Shown here piece after piece: positions 8,608 through 17,982 of a stretch of 64,000 nt of DNA. Source of the DNA: Lysobacter silvisoli (GTDB taxonomy: Bacteria > Pseudomonadota > Gammaproteobacteria > Xanthomonadales > Xanthomonadaceae); assembly GCF_003382365.1 (NCBI RefSeq), contig NZ_QTSU01000001.1, forward strand, positions 1,922,001 to 1,986,000. Reading direction: 5' to 3'. Made by a program: the position numbers and the translations under genes. The notes under the pieces were generated by a model. It ran no database searches and was not told the origin of the DNA. It saw nothing but the letters and a program-made list of their open reading frames with translations. Numbering within the stretch: position 1 is the first letter of the stretch; every line of letters begins with the position of its first letter.

Positions 8608-11600
8608 CCGATTCCAACGCGCCCACCACCACCGGCTTGTATGCGCAGCAGCGGCTGGCGCCGGGCACGGTCCTGGCCGGGCGCTTCCGGATCGAGGCGG
8701 TGCTGGGCGTGGGCGGCATGGGCGTGGTCTACCGCGCCACCGATCTCACCTTGGACGTACCGATCGCGCTCAAGCTGCTGCGCCCGGAACTGGCCACGCG
8801 CGCCGACGCCTTCGAGCGCTTCCGCCAGGAACTGCTGATGGCGCGGCAGGTGTCCAGCCCGCGCGTGGTGCGCATCCACGACCTCGCCCAGCACGACGGC
8901 CAGTGGCTGATCGGCATGGACTATATCGACGGCGAGGCGCTGGACCGCAAGCTAGACCGCGAAGGCCCGCTGCCGATCGAGGATGTCATCCGCATCGCCC
9001 GCCAGGTCGCCGAAGGCCTGGCCGCAGCGCACGCGCGCGGCGTCATCCACCGCGACCTCAAGCCGGCCAACGTGCTGGTGGACCGCGCCGGCGACGCCAG
9101 CATCACCGACTTCGGCGTGGCCCGCTCGCTGGCCAGCACCGGCCTGACCCAATCCGGCGCCGTGGTCGGCACGCCCGACTATCTCTCGCCCGAACAGGCG
9201 CGCGGCGAAACCGTGGACGCGCGCAGCGACCTGTACGCGCTGGGCCTGATCCTCTACGAAATGCTCAGCGGCGCGATCCCGTTCGCCGGCGGCACCGTGC
9301 ACGAGGTGCTGGCCCAGCGCATGCTGCGCGCACCCGCGCCGGTCGGGGAAAAACGCCCGCAAACGCCGCCCTGGCTCGCGCGCCTGACCGACCGTCTGCT
9401 GCGCCCGCAACCGGCGCACCGGCTGCAGAGCGCGCAGCAGGTCATCGCCGTGCTCGACCAGCGCAAGCTGGCGCGCGATTACCGCCCCAGCCGGCGCGCG
9501 TGGTGGGCGGTGGCGGCGGTGCTGGCGCTGGCCGTCGCCGGCGGCAACCTGTGGTGGCGCACCCAGCACAACGCGGCCGTGCCTGCCGGCGTGGCGGCGG
9601 TGGCGCCGCTGCACCGCCTGCTGGTGCTGCCGGTCGATGCGCCCGACGACGCGGTACCGGTGCAGCGCCGCACCGCCCTGGCCGCGCAACTGCGCAACGC
9701 CCTGGCGGCGATACCCGGCTATGCCGTGGTCGATGAAGACCGCAGCCAGCAGGCGCTGCGCCAGCTCGACCCCACCGGCAGCGCGCGCCTGGACGCCGAC
9801 GCCTTGCGCCGCACCGTCGGCGCCGACCGCATGCTGCACGTGGTGCTGCGCCGCGACGGCAGCGCCTGGATCGCCGATGCCGAACTGCTGGACGCCGCCG
9901 GCCGCGCGCACCGCAGCGCCGGCCGCGGCGCCGACCCGCTGGCCGCGTTCGCCGCGCTGCCGGCCGATGCCGGCTTCCGCCGCGACCTGGGCCTGAGCGC
10001 CTCGCCGACCCTGCCGCTGCCGCCGCCCAAGGCCCTGGACGCCTACGGCCAGGGCCTGCTCGCGCGCCAGGACAGCGCGCCGGTGGACGCGCTGGCCGCC
10101 TTCCGCAGCGCCGCCGATGCGGCGCCGAGCTTCGCCCCGGCCTGGCTGGGCGCGGCCGAATCGGCTCAGGCCATCGGCGACCTGGACGCCGCCTACGACG
10201 CGATCGAGCGCGGCCAGCGCGCGCTCGGCGATGCGCCCGCCTCGCTGCGCCGCCGCTACGCCGCCGAACGCGCCCTGCTCGACGGCGACGCCGCCGCGGC
10301 GGCCGGCGCCTGGCGCGAACAACTCAAGGCCACGCCCGACGACACCCGCGCCGAACTGGAACTGGGCCGCGCGCTCGGCGCCGGCGGCGACTTCGCCGCC
10401 GCGGTCGCGCAGTTGCTGGCGCTGACCGCTCGCGACGCCAACGACCCGCGTGCCTGGTACGAACTGGGCAAGTTCTCGATCCTGCACGGCCAGGCGCGGC
10501 GCGCGGTCGACGACTACCTGGTGCGCGCGCTGGTGCTGTATAAGCGCAGCGGCAACCGCTACGGCGAGGCCGAAACCGTCAACGCCCTGGGCATCGGCTA
10601 CAGCCGCCTGGGCCAGAACGATCACGCCCAGGAGCAGTACCGCAAGGCGGTGGAACTGCGCCGCGCGGTCGGCAACCGCCGCGGCCTGGCCACCAGCCTG
10701 CGCAACCTGGGCAACGTGCTGTCGCTGTCGGGCCGCTACGACGAAGCCGCCGCCAGCCTGCAGCAGGCGCGCGAACTGCACCTGGCCCTGGACGACCGCC
10801 ACGGCCTGGCCGCGGTCGACAACGAACTGGGCCTGCTGGCCGAGGAACGCGGCGACTACACCGCCGCGCTGACCGCGTTCCGCGCCGCCTTGCAGGGCTG
10901 GCAGCAGACCGGCGACGAACAAGGCACCGCGCAGGCGCTCAACGACATCGGCTTCGCCCAATACCAGCTCGGCGCCTACGACGACGCCCAGGCCTACCTG
11001 CTGCAGTCCTCGGCCGCGTACGAAAAACTCGGCGATCAGACCGGCCGCATCCGCAGCCAGCAGAACCTGGGCCAGCTAGCGACCGCGCGCGGACAGTGGA
11101 ACGCCGCACGCGAACAACTGCAGCGCACGCTCGGCGATGCCGAACGCGAGCAGATGGTCGAGGAAGCCGCGGTCAGCCGCCGCAACCTGGCCGAACTGGA
11201 TCTGCTGCAAGGCCGCTACGACCAGGCGCTGGAGCAGTCGGGCAAGGCCGAGGCGCTGTTCCGCCAGCGCCAGGACCCGCGCGGCGTCGCCGACGCCGGC
11301 CTGCTGCGCGCGCAAACCTTGTTCGCCGCCGGCGCCGCCGTCCAGGCCGGCAAGGCGCTGGAAGCGCTGGCCCAGTCGGTGGCGCAGGCGCCGCCCGAAC
11401 AGCGCGGCCTGGACGCGCTGCTGCGCGCCGAACTCGCGCGCCATGGCGGCGACGCCAAGTCCGCCGCGCAGCGGTTGCAGGAAGCGCGGCGCCTGGCCCA
11501 GGCCTCGGGCGCGCGGCTGCTGCGCCTGCAAGTGGCGCTGGAAGCCATGCGCCAGGGCCAGCACGAGCCCGACCTGGACGCGCGCACCGCCACCCTGGGC

Positions 11601-11918
11601 CATGCCGCGCTGCGCCTGGGCTGGGCCGAAACCGCGATCGAACAGGCCCTGGCCGCGCGCCGCTACGACGATGCGGTCAAACGCTACCGCAGCGTGCTGC
11701 CGCTGCTGCGCCGCGGCGACTACGCCGGCGCGTTCCGCCTGCACGAACTGGGCGCCAGCGCGCTGGCCCAGGCCGGCGACGCCGGCGCGGCCACCGCCGC
11801 GCGCGAGGACGCGCTGGCCGCGCTGCAGCGCGTGCGCGCGCACCTGCCCGACGCGCTGCGCGCGGGCTTCGACGCCTCGCCGCGGATCGCGCGGCTGGAC
11901 CCGCCACGCCAGCGCTGA
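8604..11918 (+). CDS. Membrane Ser/Thr protein kinase with TolB-like region and TPR array
   Basis: The ATG at 8604 overlaps the preceding stop and gives 1104 residues. Kinase domain about 28-290: glycine loop GVGGMGVVY (35-43), K57, HRDLKPAN with D151, DFG 169-171, and activation-segment GTPDYLSPEQ. One membrane segment at about 299-318. Residues about 335-450 resemble the TolB-like domain that often precedes TPRs (RLLVLPVDAP; IPGYAVVDEDRSQQAL). From about 480 to 1050 at least eight TPR-type helical repeats follow (for example ALGIGYSRLGQNDHAQEQYRKAVELR). The next gene, a histidine kinase, starts 3 bases after the stop. The signal sensed and the substrates are unknown; the FHA partner and the two-component pair are obvious candidates. 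Confidence 0.93.
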   Translation: MTDSNAPTTTGLYAQQRLAPGTVLAGRFRIEAVLGVGGMGVVYRATDLTLDVPIALKLLRPELATRADAFERFRQELLMARQVSSPRVVRIHDLAQHDGQWLIGMDYIDGEALDRKLDREGPLPIEDVIRIARQVAEGLAAAHARGVIHRDLKPANVLVDRAGDASITDFGVARSLASTGLTQSGAVVGTPDYLSPEQARGETVDARSDLYALGLILYEMLSGAIPFAGGTVHEVLAQRMLRAPAPVGEKRPQTPPWLARLTDRLLRPQPAHRLQSAQQVIAVLDQRKLARDYRPSRRAWWAVAAVLALAVAGGNLWWRTQHNAAVPAGVAAVAPLHRLLVLPVDAPDDAVPVQRRTALAAQLRNALAAIPGYAVVDEDRSQQALRQLDPTGSARLDADALRRTVGADRMLHVVLRRDGSAWIADAELLDAAGRAHRSAGRGADPLAAFAALPADAGFRRDLGLSASPTLPLPPPKALDAYGQGLLARQDSAPVDALAAFRSAADAAPSFAPAWLGAAESAQAIGDLDAAYDAIERGQRALGDAPASLRRRYAAERALLDGDAAAAAGAWREQLKATPDDTRAELELGRALGAGGDFAAAVAQLLALTARDANDPRAWYELGKFSILHGQARRAVDDYLVRALVLYKRSGNRYGEAETVNALGIGYSRLGQNDHAQEQYRKAVELRRAVGNRRGLATSLRNLGNVLSLSGRYDEAAASLQQARELHLALDDRHGLAAVDNELGLLAEERGDYTAALTAFRAALQGWQQTGDEQGTAQALNDIGFAQYQLGAYDDAQAYLLQSSAAYEKLGDQTGRIRSQQNLGQLATARGQWNAAREQLQRTLGDAEREQMVEEAAVSRRNLAELDLLQGRYDQALEQSGKAEALFRQRQDPRGVADAGLLRAQTLFAAGAAVQAGKALEALAQSVAQAPPEQRGLDALLRAELARHGGDAKSAAQRLQEARRLAQASGARLLRLQVALEAMRQGQHEPDLDARTATLGHAALRLGWAETAIEQALAARRYDDAVKRYRSVLPLLRRGDYAGAFRLHELGASALAQAGDAGAATAAREDALAALQRVRAHLPDALRAGFDASPRIARLDPPRQR

Positions 11919-11921
11919 GCC

Positions 11922-12638
11922 ATGGACGAGCTCGCCGACCTGCGCCACCAGTACCGCGAGCTGCTCGAGCGCCTGGAGCGCAACGAACGCGAATTCCGCC
12001 GCCTGGGCCGCGCGGTGTGGCGGGTGCAGGAAGACGAGCGCCGACGCCTGGCGCGCGAGCTGCACGACGGCATCGGCCAGAACCTGACCGTGCTCAAGCA
12101 TCGCCTCGGCCAGCTCGACCAAGCCCTGCCGCCCGGCGACGGCGACGCCCGCAATACCCTGGCCGCGGCCCTGGCGCTGTGCGGCGATACCCTGCAGGAC
12201 ACCCGCGAACTCTCGCGCCTGCTGCGCCCGCCCATCCTCGACGACCTGGGCCTGGAAGCCGCGCTGCGCTGGCTGGTGCGCAGCCAGGCCGAGACCAGCG
12301 GCGCGGCCATCGACCTGGACATCGCGCCGCTGCCGGCGCTGGACGGCGAAGTGCAGACCCTGCTGTTCCGTGTCGCTCAGGAAGCCCTGAACAACGCCGC
12401 CAAGCACGCGCAGGCGCGCCATGTGCACGTGCAACTGGCGATGCGCGAAGGCGGCGTGCAGCTGCTGGTGCAGGACGACGGCCGCGGCTGCGACCCCGAC
12501 CAGGTCCTGCACAGCGGCGGCAGCGGCCTGGGCGGCATGCGCGAGCGCCTGCGCCTTTATGGTGGCCTGCTGCAGCTGCGCAGCGTGCCAGGCGAAGGCC
12601 TGCGCCTGAGCGCGCGCGTGCCCTTGGCGCCGGCCTGA
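11922..12638 (+). CDS. Soluble NarL/DesK-type sensor histidine kinase
   Basis: 238 residues with no membrane segment or PAS domain. An N-terminal coiled coil (about 1-35, LADLRHQYRELLERLERNEREF) leads into a HisKA_3 dimerisation helix, with phospho-acceptor H48 in RRLARELHDGIGQN. The HATPase_c domain shows the N box QEALNNAAKHA, the G1 box DDGRGCDPD and GGSGLGGMRERL. Such short cytoplasmic kinases depend on a partner for input; here the upstream membrane Ser/Thr kinase and FHA-GAF protein, coupled by a 3-base gap, are the natural candidates. The response regulator starts 45 bases downstream. Confidence 0.92.
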   Translation: MDELADLRHQYRELLERLERNEREFRRLGRAVWRVQEDERRRLARELHDGIGQNLTVLKHRLGQLDQALPPGDGDARNTLAAALALCGDTLQDTRELSRLLRPPILDDLGLEAALRWLVRSQAETSGAAIDLDIAPLPALDGEVQTLLFRVAQEALNNAAKHAQARHVHVQLAMREGGVQLLVQDDGRGCDPDQVLHSGGSGLGGMRERLRLYGGLLQLRSVPGEGLRLSARVPLAPA

Positions 12639-12683
12639 ACGAAGACGCTTGACGAGCGGCGGGCGCACGCGCAGCGTAAAGCC

Positions 12684-13334
12684 ATGGGGACCAAGACCGT
12701 GCGCGTACTGATCGCCGACGACCACACCATGGTTCGCGAGAGCCTGGTCGGCCTGCTCCAGGCCGATGGCGACGTCCAGGTGGTGGCGCAGGCCGCCGAC
12801 GGCCTGGAGACCCTGGAAAAAGCCGTGGCCACCCGCCCGGACGTGGTCATCACCGACATCTCCATGCCGCGCTTGAACGGCATCGAGGTGGTCCGCCGGC
12901 TGTGCGAGGCCCTGCCCGACACCCGCGTGCTGGTGCTGACCATGCACCAGGAAAACGAGTACGTGCTGCAAGCCGTGCGCGTGGGCGCCTCAGGCTACAT
13001 GGTCAAGGACAGCGCCGCCTCCGAACTGCTGGCCGCGGTGCGCGGCGTGCACGCCGGCCACGGCTATTTCGGCCCGCAGGCCGCGCGCGCGCTGGCCGAA
13101 CAGCTGCAACATCCCGAGCGCGACCTGGGCGATCCCTACGGCCGCCTGACCGCGCGCGAACGCGAGGTCTTCCACCTGATCGCCGAAGGCCACACCACCA
13201 AGGAAATCGCGCGCGAGCTGTCGATCAGCGTCAAGACCGCCGAGAACCACCGCGCGCGGGTGCTGGCCAAGCTGGACGTGCGCAATACCGCGGAGCTGGT
13301 GCGGTATGCGCTGCGCAAGGGGTTGGTGGACTGA
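12684..13334 (+). CDS. NarL/FixJ-family response regulator
   Basis: 216 residues. The receiver domain (about 5-120) has the acidic pair D12/D13, phospho-acceptor D58 in VVITDISMP and a conserved lysine in YMVKDSAAS. The C-terminal LuxR-type helix-turn-helix (about 150-212) reads LTAREREVFHLIAEGHTTKEIA followed by SVKTAENHRARVLAKL. This is the cognate partner of the upstream histidine kinase and the transcriptional output of the four-gene operon. The start context is GCGTAAAGCC before ATG, a weak ribosome site, consistent with coupled translation. A repeat element follows the stop codon. Confidence 0.94.
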   Translation: MGTKTVRVLIADDHTMVRESLVGLLQADGDVQVVAQAADGLETLEKAVATRPDVVITDISMPRLNGIEVVRRLCEALPDTRVLVLTMHQENEYVLQAVRVGASGYMVKDSAASELLAAVRGVHAGHGYFGPQAARALAEQLQHPERDLGDPYGRLTAREREVFHLIAEGHTTKEIARELSISVKTAENHRARVLAKLDVRNTAELVRYALRKGLVD

Positions 13335-13346
13335 GGGGCGGGAGCA

Positions 13347-13456
13347 AGAGCAAATCCCCCTAGCCCCCTTTTTCAAAGGCGGGAATCAAAACCGAAGGGC
13401 GATGACGTTGCTGCTGTTCCCCCTTTGAAAAGGGGGGGCAGGGGGGATTTGCTTTT
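13347..13456. repeat. Intergenic inverted repeat, AAATCCCCC/GGGGGATTT type
   Basis: Two imperfectly complementary arms, 13347-13384 (AGCAAATCCCCCTAGCCCCC...) and 13418-13456 (...CAGGGGGGATTTGCT), flank a 33-base spacer. A related shorter element with the same ends lies at 20031-20106, so this is a dispersed family. It sits after the response-regulator operon and could act as a transcript end, but there is no clean T-run. Confidence 0.75.
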
Positions 13457-13530
13457 AGCGCCCCAACCCCACTCCGCCCCCACCCTACGCCGTAGTATCC
13501 TCCCGCTTCCCATCACGGCGGAGCGGCGGC

Positions 13531-14013
13531 ATGAAGGCAATGCGTTGGACTCGTGGATTGGCCCTGGCGCTGTGCGCGCTGATCCTGGCCGCCTGTACCG
13601 GCGGGCCGGTCAAGCGCGTGTCCGAGCCGGCCGCACGGATCCAGCAGCTCACCGTGCGCGCCGACGGCAGCTGGTCGGCGGAACTGCGGATCGAGAACTT
13701 CAGCAGCATCCCCATGCGCTTCGACCGCTTCGACCTGGCCCTGAGCCTGGGCGAGGACGCCGCCGGCCGCCTGCAGGGCACGCCGGCGCTGTCGATCGGC
13801 CCGGAATCGGCCGACGTGGTCGTGGTGACCCTGCAACCCAACGGCCCGGCCAAGCTGGCCATCGCCGACGCGCTGTCGGCGCGCCGCAGCGTGTCCTACA
13901 CGCTCAAGGGCAGTCTGACCGCCACCCCCGACGAAAAGAAGCAGCGCGACTTCGACGTGCAGCGCAGCAGCGCGCTGAGCCCCGCGCCGGGCCTGCCCGG
14001 CGTGCTGCGCTGA
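13531..14013 (+). CDS. LEA14-like (WHy-type) lipoprotein
   Basis: 160 residues with a lipoprotein signal ending in lipobox LAAC (C22). The mature part, from about 35, is a small beta-sandwich: ELRIENFSSIPMRFDRFDLALSLGEDAAGRL matches the style of LEA14/WHy domains, where the core strand is followed by IPMRF-type residues. Such proteins are outer-membrane or periplasmic and often stress related; the specific role is unknown. The ATG at 13531 gives a good signal peptide; a second Met at 13540 is an alternative start. It precedes the acyl-CoA dehydrogenase gene by 45 bases in the same direction. Confidence 0.7.
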   Translation: MKAMRWTRGLALALCALILAACTGGPVKRVSEPAARIQQLTVRADGSWSAELRIENFSSIPMRFDRFDLALSLGEDAAGRLQGTPALSIGPESADVVVVTLQPNGPAKLAIADALSARRSVSYTLKGSLTATPDEKKQRDFDVQRSSALSPAPGLPGVLR

Positions 14014-14058
14014 GCCGCGCACCGCTCCCCCTCTTTCTCTAGCCGAATCCGGATCGCC

Positions 14059-15849
14059 ATGAGCACTTACAAAGCCCCACTCGCCGACATGCGCTTCGCC
14101 CTGTTCGACGTGCTCGACGCCGAAACCCAGTTCCAGCGCATGGGCTTCGCCGACGCCAGCCGCGACGTGCTCGACGCCGTGCTCGAGGAAGGCGCGCGCT
14201 TCACCGAAACCGTGCTCGCACCGCTCAACCGCGTCGGCGACGAAATCGGCTGCAGCTACGACAAGGCCAGCGGCGCGGTGACCACGCCGCCGGGCTTCAA
14301 GCAGGCCTACGCGCAGTACGTCGAAGGCGGCTGGGCCGGCCTGGTCTCGCCGACCGAGTTCGGCGGCCAGGGCCTGCCGCACGCGGCCGGCGTGCCGCTG
14401 AAGGAAATGATCGACGCGGCCAACCTGGCCTGGGGCAACTTCCCGCTGCTCTCGCACGGCGCCACCGAGGCGCTGCTGCACCACGGCGAGGCCTGGCAGC
14501 AGGAAGTGTTCCTCAAGCCGCTGGTCGAAGGCCGCTGGACCGGCACCATGTGCCTGACCGAACCGCACTGCGGCACCGACCTGGGCCTGCTCAAGACCCG
14601 CGCCGAACCGCAGGACGACGGCAGCTACGCCGTCACCGGCACCAAGATCTTCATCACCGCCGGCGAGCACGACTTCACCGACAACATCGTCCATCTGGTG
14701 CTGGCGCGCCTGCCGGACGCGCCGGCCGGCAGCAAGGGCATCTCGCTGTTCCTGGTGCCCAAGGTGCGCGTGGCCCGCGACGGCACGCTCGGCGGTGCCA
14801 ACGCGGTGCGCTGCGGCGCGCTGGAACACAAGATGGGCATCCACGGCTCGGCCACCTGCGTGATGAACTTCGACGGCGCCCAGGGTTATCTGATCGGCCA
14901 GCCGCACAAGGGCCTGATGGCGATGTTCACCATGATGAACACCGCGCGCCTGGCGGTGGGTCTGCAAGGCCTGGGCCTGTCCGACCGCGCCCTGCAGAAC
15001 GGCCTGAACTACGCGCGCGAACGCCTGCAGATGCGCGCGCTGTCCGGCGCCAAGTTCCCCGACAAGCCGGCCGATCCGATCATCGTCCACCCCGACGTGC
15101 GCCGCATGCTGCTGACCTGCAAGGCCCTGGTCGAAGGCGGCCGGGTCATGGGCTATCACGGCGCGCTGCTGGTCGATGTAGCCCACCACGCCAGCGACGC
15201 CGCCGAGCGCGAACGCGCCGACGCCCTGGTCGGCTTCATGACCCCCATCGTCAAGGCCTGCCTGACCGAATGGGGCGTGGAATGCACCTACCACGCGCTG
15301 CAGTGCTACGGCGGCCACGGCTACATCGCCGAGCACGGCATGGAGCAGCTGGCGCGCGACGCGCGCATCACCACCTTGTACGAAGGCACCACCGGCATCC
15401 AGGCGCTGGACCTGCTCGGCCGCAAGGTCATGCAGCAGCAGGGCGCCGGCCTGCGCGCGATGCTGGAGGACATCGAGACCTTCTGCGCCGCCAACGCCGG
15501 CAACGCCGCGGTCGCCGAGTTCATCGGCCCATTGCGCGAACAAGCCGCGCAGTGGCAGCAGCTGACCATGAAGATCGGCCAGCGCGCGGTCGCCGACGCC
15601 GACGAAGTGGGCGCGGCCGCTTACGACTATCTGATGTACTCCGGCTACGTCGCCCTGGCCTATTGGTGGGCGCGCAGCGTCGCCGCCGCCGAGGCCTCGG
15701 CGCAGACCCAGGCGTTCAAGGACGGCAAGCGCGAAACCGCGCGCTTCTACTACGCGCGCATCCTGCCGCGCACCCTGGCCCACGCCCAGGCCATCGCCGC
15801 GCCGCTGTCCACCCTGACCGCGCTGGACGCCGACGCGTTCGACGCCTGA
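14059..15849 (+). CDS. Acyl-CoA dehydrogenase (long 600-residue type)
   Basis: 596 residues, typical of the large acyl-CoA dehydrogenases rather than the 380-residue form. An N-terminal extension (1-35) precedes the alpha-helical N domain; the FAD/substrate core shows MCLTEPHCGTDLGLLKTRA and ITAGEHDFTDNIVHLVLARL; the C-terminal helical domain has the catalytic-base motif LYEGTTGIQALDLLGRK with E442. A further C-terminal helical extension (about 470-596) fits the Acyl-CoA_dh_C type. It catalyses FAD-dependent alpha,beta-dehydrogenation of acyl-CoA in beta-oxidation; chain-length preference cannot be read here. A strong hairpin follows the stop. Confidence 0.93.
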   Translation: MSTYKAPLADMRFALFDVLDAETQFQRMGFADASRDVLDAVLEEGARFTETVLAPLNRVGDEIGCSYDKASGAVTTPPGFKQAYAQYVEGGWAGLVSPTEFGGQGLPHAAGVPLKEMIDAANLAWGNFPLLSHGATEALLHHGEAWQQEVFLKPLVEGRWTGTMCLTEPHCGTDLGLLKTRAEPQDDGSYAVTGTKIFITAGEHDFTDNIVHLVLARLPDAPAGSKGISLFLVPKVRVARDGTLGGANAVRCGALEHKMGIHGSATCVMNFDGAQGYLIGQPHKGLMAMFTMMNTARLAVGLQGLGLSDRALQNGLNYARERLQMRALSGAKFPDKPADPIIVHPDVRRMLLTCKALVEGGRVMGYHGALLVDVAHHASDAAERERADALVGFMTPIVKACLTEWGVECTYHALQCYGGHGYIAEHGMEQLARDARITTLYEGTTGIQALDLLGRKVMQQQGAGLRAMLEDIETFCAANAGNAAVAEFIGPLREQAAQWQQLTMKIGQRAVADADEVGAAAYDYLMYSGYVALAYWWARSVAAAEASAQTQAFKDGKRETARFYYARILPRTLAHAQAIAAPLSTLTALDADAFDA

Positions 15850-15862
15850 AACAGCTGTATTC

Positions 15863-15893
15863 GGCGCGGCCGCGACCCGGCCGCGCCGCGGTT
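15863..15893 (+). terminator. Terminator hairpin after the acyl-CoA dehydrogenase gene
   Basis: GGCGCGGCCG (15863-15872) pairs perfectly with CGGCCGCGCC (15878-15887) around a 5-base loop, 13 bases after the stop codon. The T-run is poor (GCGGTTTCCC), so the call is tentative. Confidence 0.5.
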
Positions 15894-15945
15894 TCCCGCT
15901 TCAGCTACCCAAACCGTCATCAAACGGGTATAAGCTGATGTCCCG

Positions 15946-16650
15946 ATGGAGACCGATAGAGCGAACTTACGCCTGGTCCGAACCGGAACCCACGCAGAGC
16001 GACTGCTGCGTGAGCCGGACCCTACGGTCGTCCCTGTGGATGCCGCACACCGCTTCGCCGGCCCCCGCTCCGTTTCCGACCGCTTCAACGCCGTGCGGCT
16101 GCTGTCGCTCGACGCGCACGGGCGCGTGCTGGACTGGATGAACTGGCAGGAAGCGACCTGCCTGTACGTGCGCGGCGCCGTGGCCTGGACCTTGGGCGAT
16201 CCCTGCCTGCGCGTGCACGGCGGCACCAGCCGGCTCAGCGGCGAGCAGAGCGTGATCGAACTGCACCCGATCGTGGCCGCGCGCGGCCATGCCCGCAGCC
16301 ATGCCCTGGACCCGACTCCCGCGCTGACCAACGCCGCGCTGTTCGCGCGCGACGACTACCTGTGCCTGTACTGCGGCCGCGACTTCACCCGACCGCACCT
16401 GACCCGCGACCACGTGATCCCGGTGTCCAAGGGCGGCCGCGACATCTGGGAGAACGTGGTCGCCGCCTGCTTCCACTGCAACTCGCGCAAGGGCAACCGC
16501 ACCCCGCAGCAGGCCGGCATGCCGCTGCTGGCGGTGCCGTACCGGCCCAGCTGGGTCGAGCATCTGATCCTGTCCAACCGCAACATCCTGGCCGACCAGA
16601 TGGCGTTCCTGCGCAACCAGCTGCCCAAGAACACCCGTCTGCAGGCGTGA
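15946..16650 (+). CDS. HNH endonuclease family protein
   Basis: 234 residues. The C-terminal half holds a zinc-stabilised HNH nuclease: C140/C143 (CLYCGRDF), catalytic D155-H156 (LTRDHVIPVSKGG), N170 (WENVVAAC) and the second Cys pair C175/C178 (CFHCNSRKGNRT). The first 130 residues contain a beta-rich segment (VLDWMNWQEATCLYVRGAVAW) common to free-standing HNH proteins that accompany DNA metabolism genes in proteobacteria. There is no integrase, intron or phage gene next to it, so it is not obviously mobile. It may act in DNA repair or restriction; substrate unknown. Confidence 0.9.
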   Translation: METDRANLRLVRTGTHAERLLREPDPTVVPVDAAHRFAGPRSVSDRFNAVRLLSLDAHGRVLDWMNWQEATCLYVRGAVAWTLGDPCLRVHGGTSRLSGEQSVIELHPIVAARGHARSHALDPTPALTNAALFARDDYLCLYCGRDFTRPHLTRDHVIPVSKGGRDIWENVVAACFHCNSRKGNRTPQQAGMPLLAVPYRPSWVEHLILSNRNILADQMAFLRNQLPKNTRLQA

Positions 16651-16800
16651 ACGGCAAGCCGTGACGTGGGTCGCGGTCTGGCGACCGTGCGCCGGCGCAC
16701 CTGCCGAACTGCGCTGGTTTGCGACGTTCTGCGCGCGTTGACGACACGCAGGCGGTCCGCAACACTCGTCCACCACGAGCACGCACGACGGACGTAAAAG

Positions 16801-17982
16801 ATGGCCTTGACCCTCGGTCTGACCGGCATGGACCCGGCGACGGAGACCGCACTGCAGGCGGCCTTCAAGGATGCCAACTCCCGCTTGGGAAGCCGCTGGC
16901 AGCTGCTGCCGGAAAGCCAGGCCGATTATGTGGTCGTGGACATGGACAGCATGTACGGCCCGATGAGCTGGCTGCGCCTGCATGCCGCCGGCAAGAGCGT
17001 GATCGCGCTGACCTCGGCGCAACGCACCCAGGCCGACTACCGCCTGGCCCAGCCTTTCGACGCCAACGGTATCGGCGAATTGTTGCGCGAGATCGCGAGC
17101 CAGGCCGGACAGCCGCTGGAACCCGCGCCCGCGCCGCCGGCGATGGCCGCCGCGCCTGCGCCCGCTCCCGCGATCGCACCGGCGCCTGCACCCGCTCCGG
17201 CGCCGGTGCTCGATAGCGCCGTCGAGATCCCCATGGGCAACGTGCCGGCTGCCGCGCCGAAGCCCGCTCCTGCGCCCGCGCCTGCTCCGGCACCCGCTCC
17301 GGCACCCGCTCCGGCCCCGGCACCCGCCCCTGCGCCCGCCGCAGCGGCGCCGCGCGCACCGGCTCCCGCACCCGCTCCGGCACCTGCACCCGCCCCGGCA
17401 CCGGCACCGATTCCCGCCGCGGCCAGCGCCGGCGACGCGCTGCTGGTCTGGCTGACCTCCGGGCGCCTGCGCGGCCGCGTGCGCCTGCGCGGCGACGAGC
17501 CCCTGTTCATCGACGCCGAGCAGCGCCAGTACCACGGCCCGGCCGCGCTCAAGCCGCTGGCCGCGTACTTCGACAAGGCCAAGACCGCCGCCGATTTCGA
17601 AGCCGTCGACGGCGCCGCCTGGGCCGCCGCGGTCGCGCCGCTGGGCGAGGCCATGCCGCTGTCGCGCCTGGTCTGGTTCGGCAGCCTGCTCGCCGGCCGC
17701 GGCGTGCTCGCGCCGGGCTACGACCCGCAGCGCCGCTACCTGATGGTGAAGTGGCCGCAGACCGAGCGCGAATACCCCAAGCACTTCCGCATCGCCACGG
17801 TGATGATGAAAGGCCCGGCGACCCTGGCCGAGATCACCGAAGCCAGCGGCGTGCCGGCCACGGACGTGGCCGACTTCGTCAACGCCAACTTGGCCACCGG
17901 CTTCGCCGAGCCCGAGTCCGAGCCCGATCCGGTGGAACCGGCCAAGGCCGGCGGCCTGTTCGGGCGCCTGCGCGGGCGTTGA
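16801..17982 (+). CDS. Ala/Pro-linker protein with receiver-like N-terminus, function unknown
   Basis: 393 residues in three parts. Residues 1-105 look like a compact alpha/beta domain resembling a divergent receiver ([16 protein letters not shown], then [18 protein letters not shown]). Residues about 113-205 are almost pure Ala-Pro repeats, coded by alternating GCG/GCC/GCT and CCC/CCG/CCT codons, a rigid extended linker. Residues about 210-393 form a conserved globular domain ([38 protein letters not shown]) ending in a winged-helix-like segment ([22 protein letters not shown]). The architecture suggests an adaptor joining two modules. I do not recognise the family. It is followed by dxs. 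Confidence 0.8.
   Translation: MALTLGLTGMDPATETALQAAFKDANSRLGSRWQLLPESQADYVVVDMDSMYGPMSWLRLHAAGKSVIALTSAQRTQADYRLAQPFDANGIGELLREIASQAGQPLEPAPAPPAMAAAPAPAPAIAPAPAPAPAPVLDSAVEIPMGNVPAAAPKPAPAPAPAPAPAPAPAPAPAPAPAPAAAAPRAPAPAPAPAPAPAPAPAPIPAAASAGDALLVWLTSGRLRGRVRLRGDEPLFIDAEQRQYHGPAALKPLAAYFDKAKTAADFEAVDGAAWAAAVAPLGEAMPLSRLVWFGSLLAGRGVLAPGYDPQRRYLMVKWPQTEREYPKHFRIATVMMKGPATLAEITEASGVPATDVADFVNANLATGFAEPESEPDPVEPAKAGGLFGRLRGR

Noticed and set aside
8952..10961. Long antisense open frame (669 codons) across the TPR kinase
   Set aside because: It lies exactly opposite a strongly supported kinase, has no ribosome site, and its translation (Val/Gly/Arg/Gln/His-rich) is the usual third-position shadow in high-GC DNA.
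13513..15783. Antisense open frame of 756 codons over the lipoprotein and acyl-CoA dehydrogenase
   Set aside because: Composition is shadow-like; the plus-strand enzyme has every family motif.
17110..17415. Ala/Pro coding repeat as a CRISPR-like or minisatellite array
   Set aside because: The repeats are codon-level, of irregular length, and in frame within one gene; there are no spacers.
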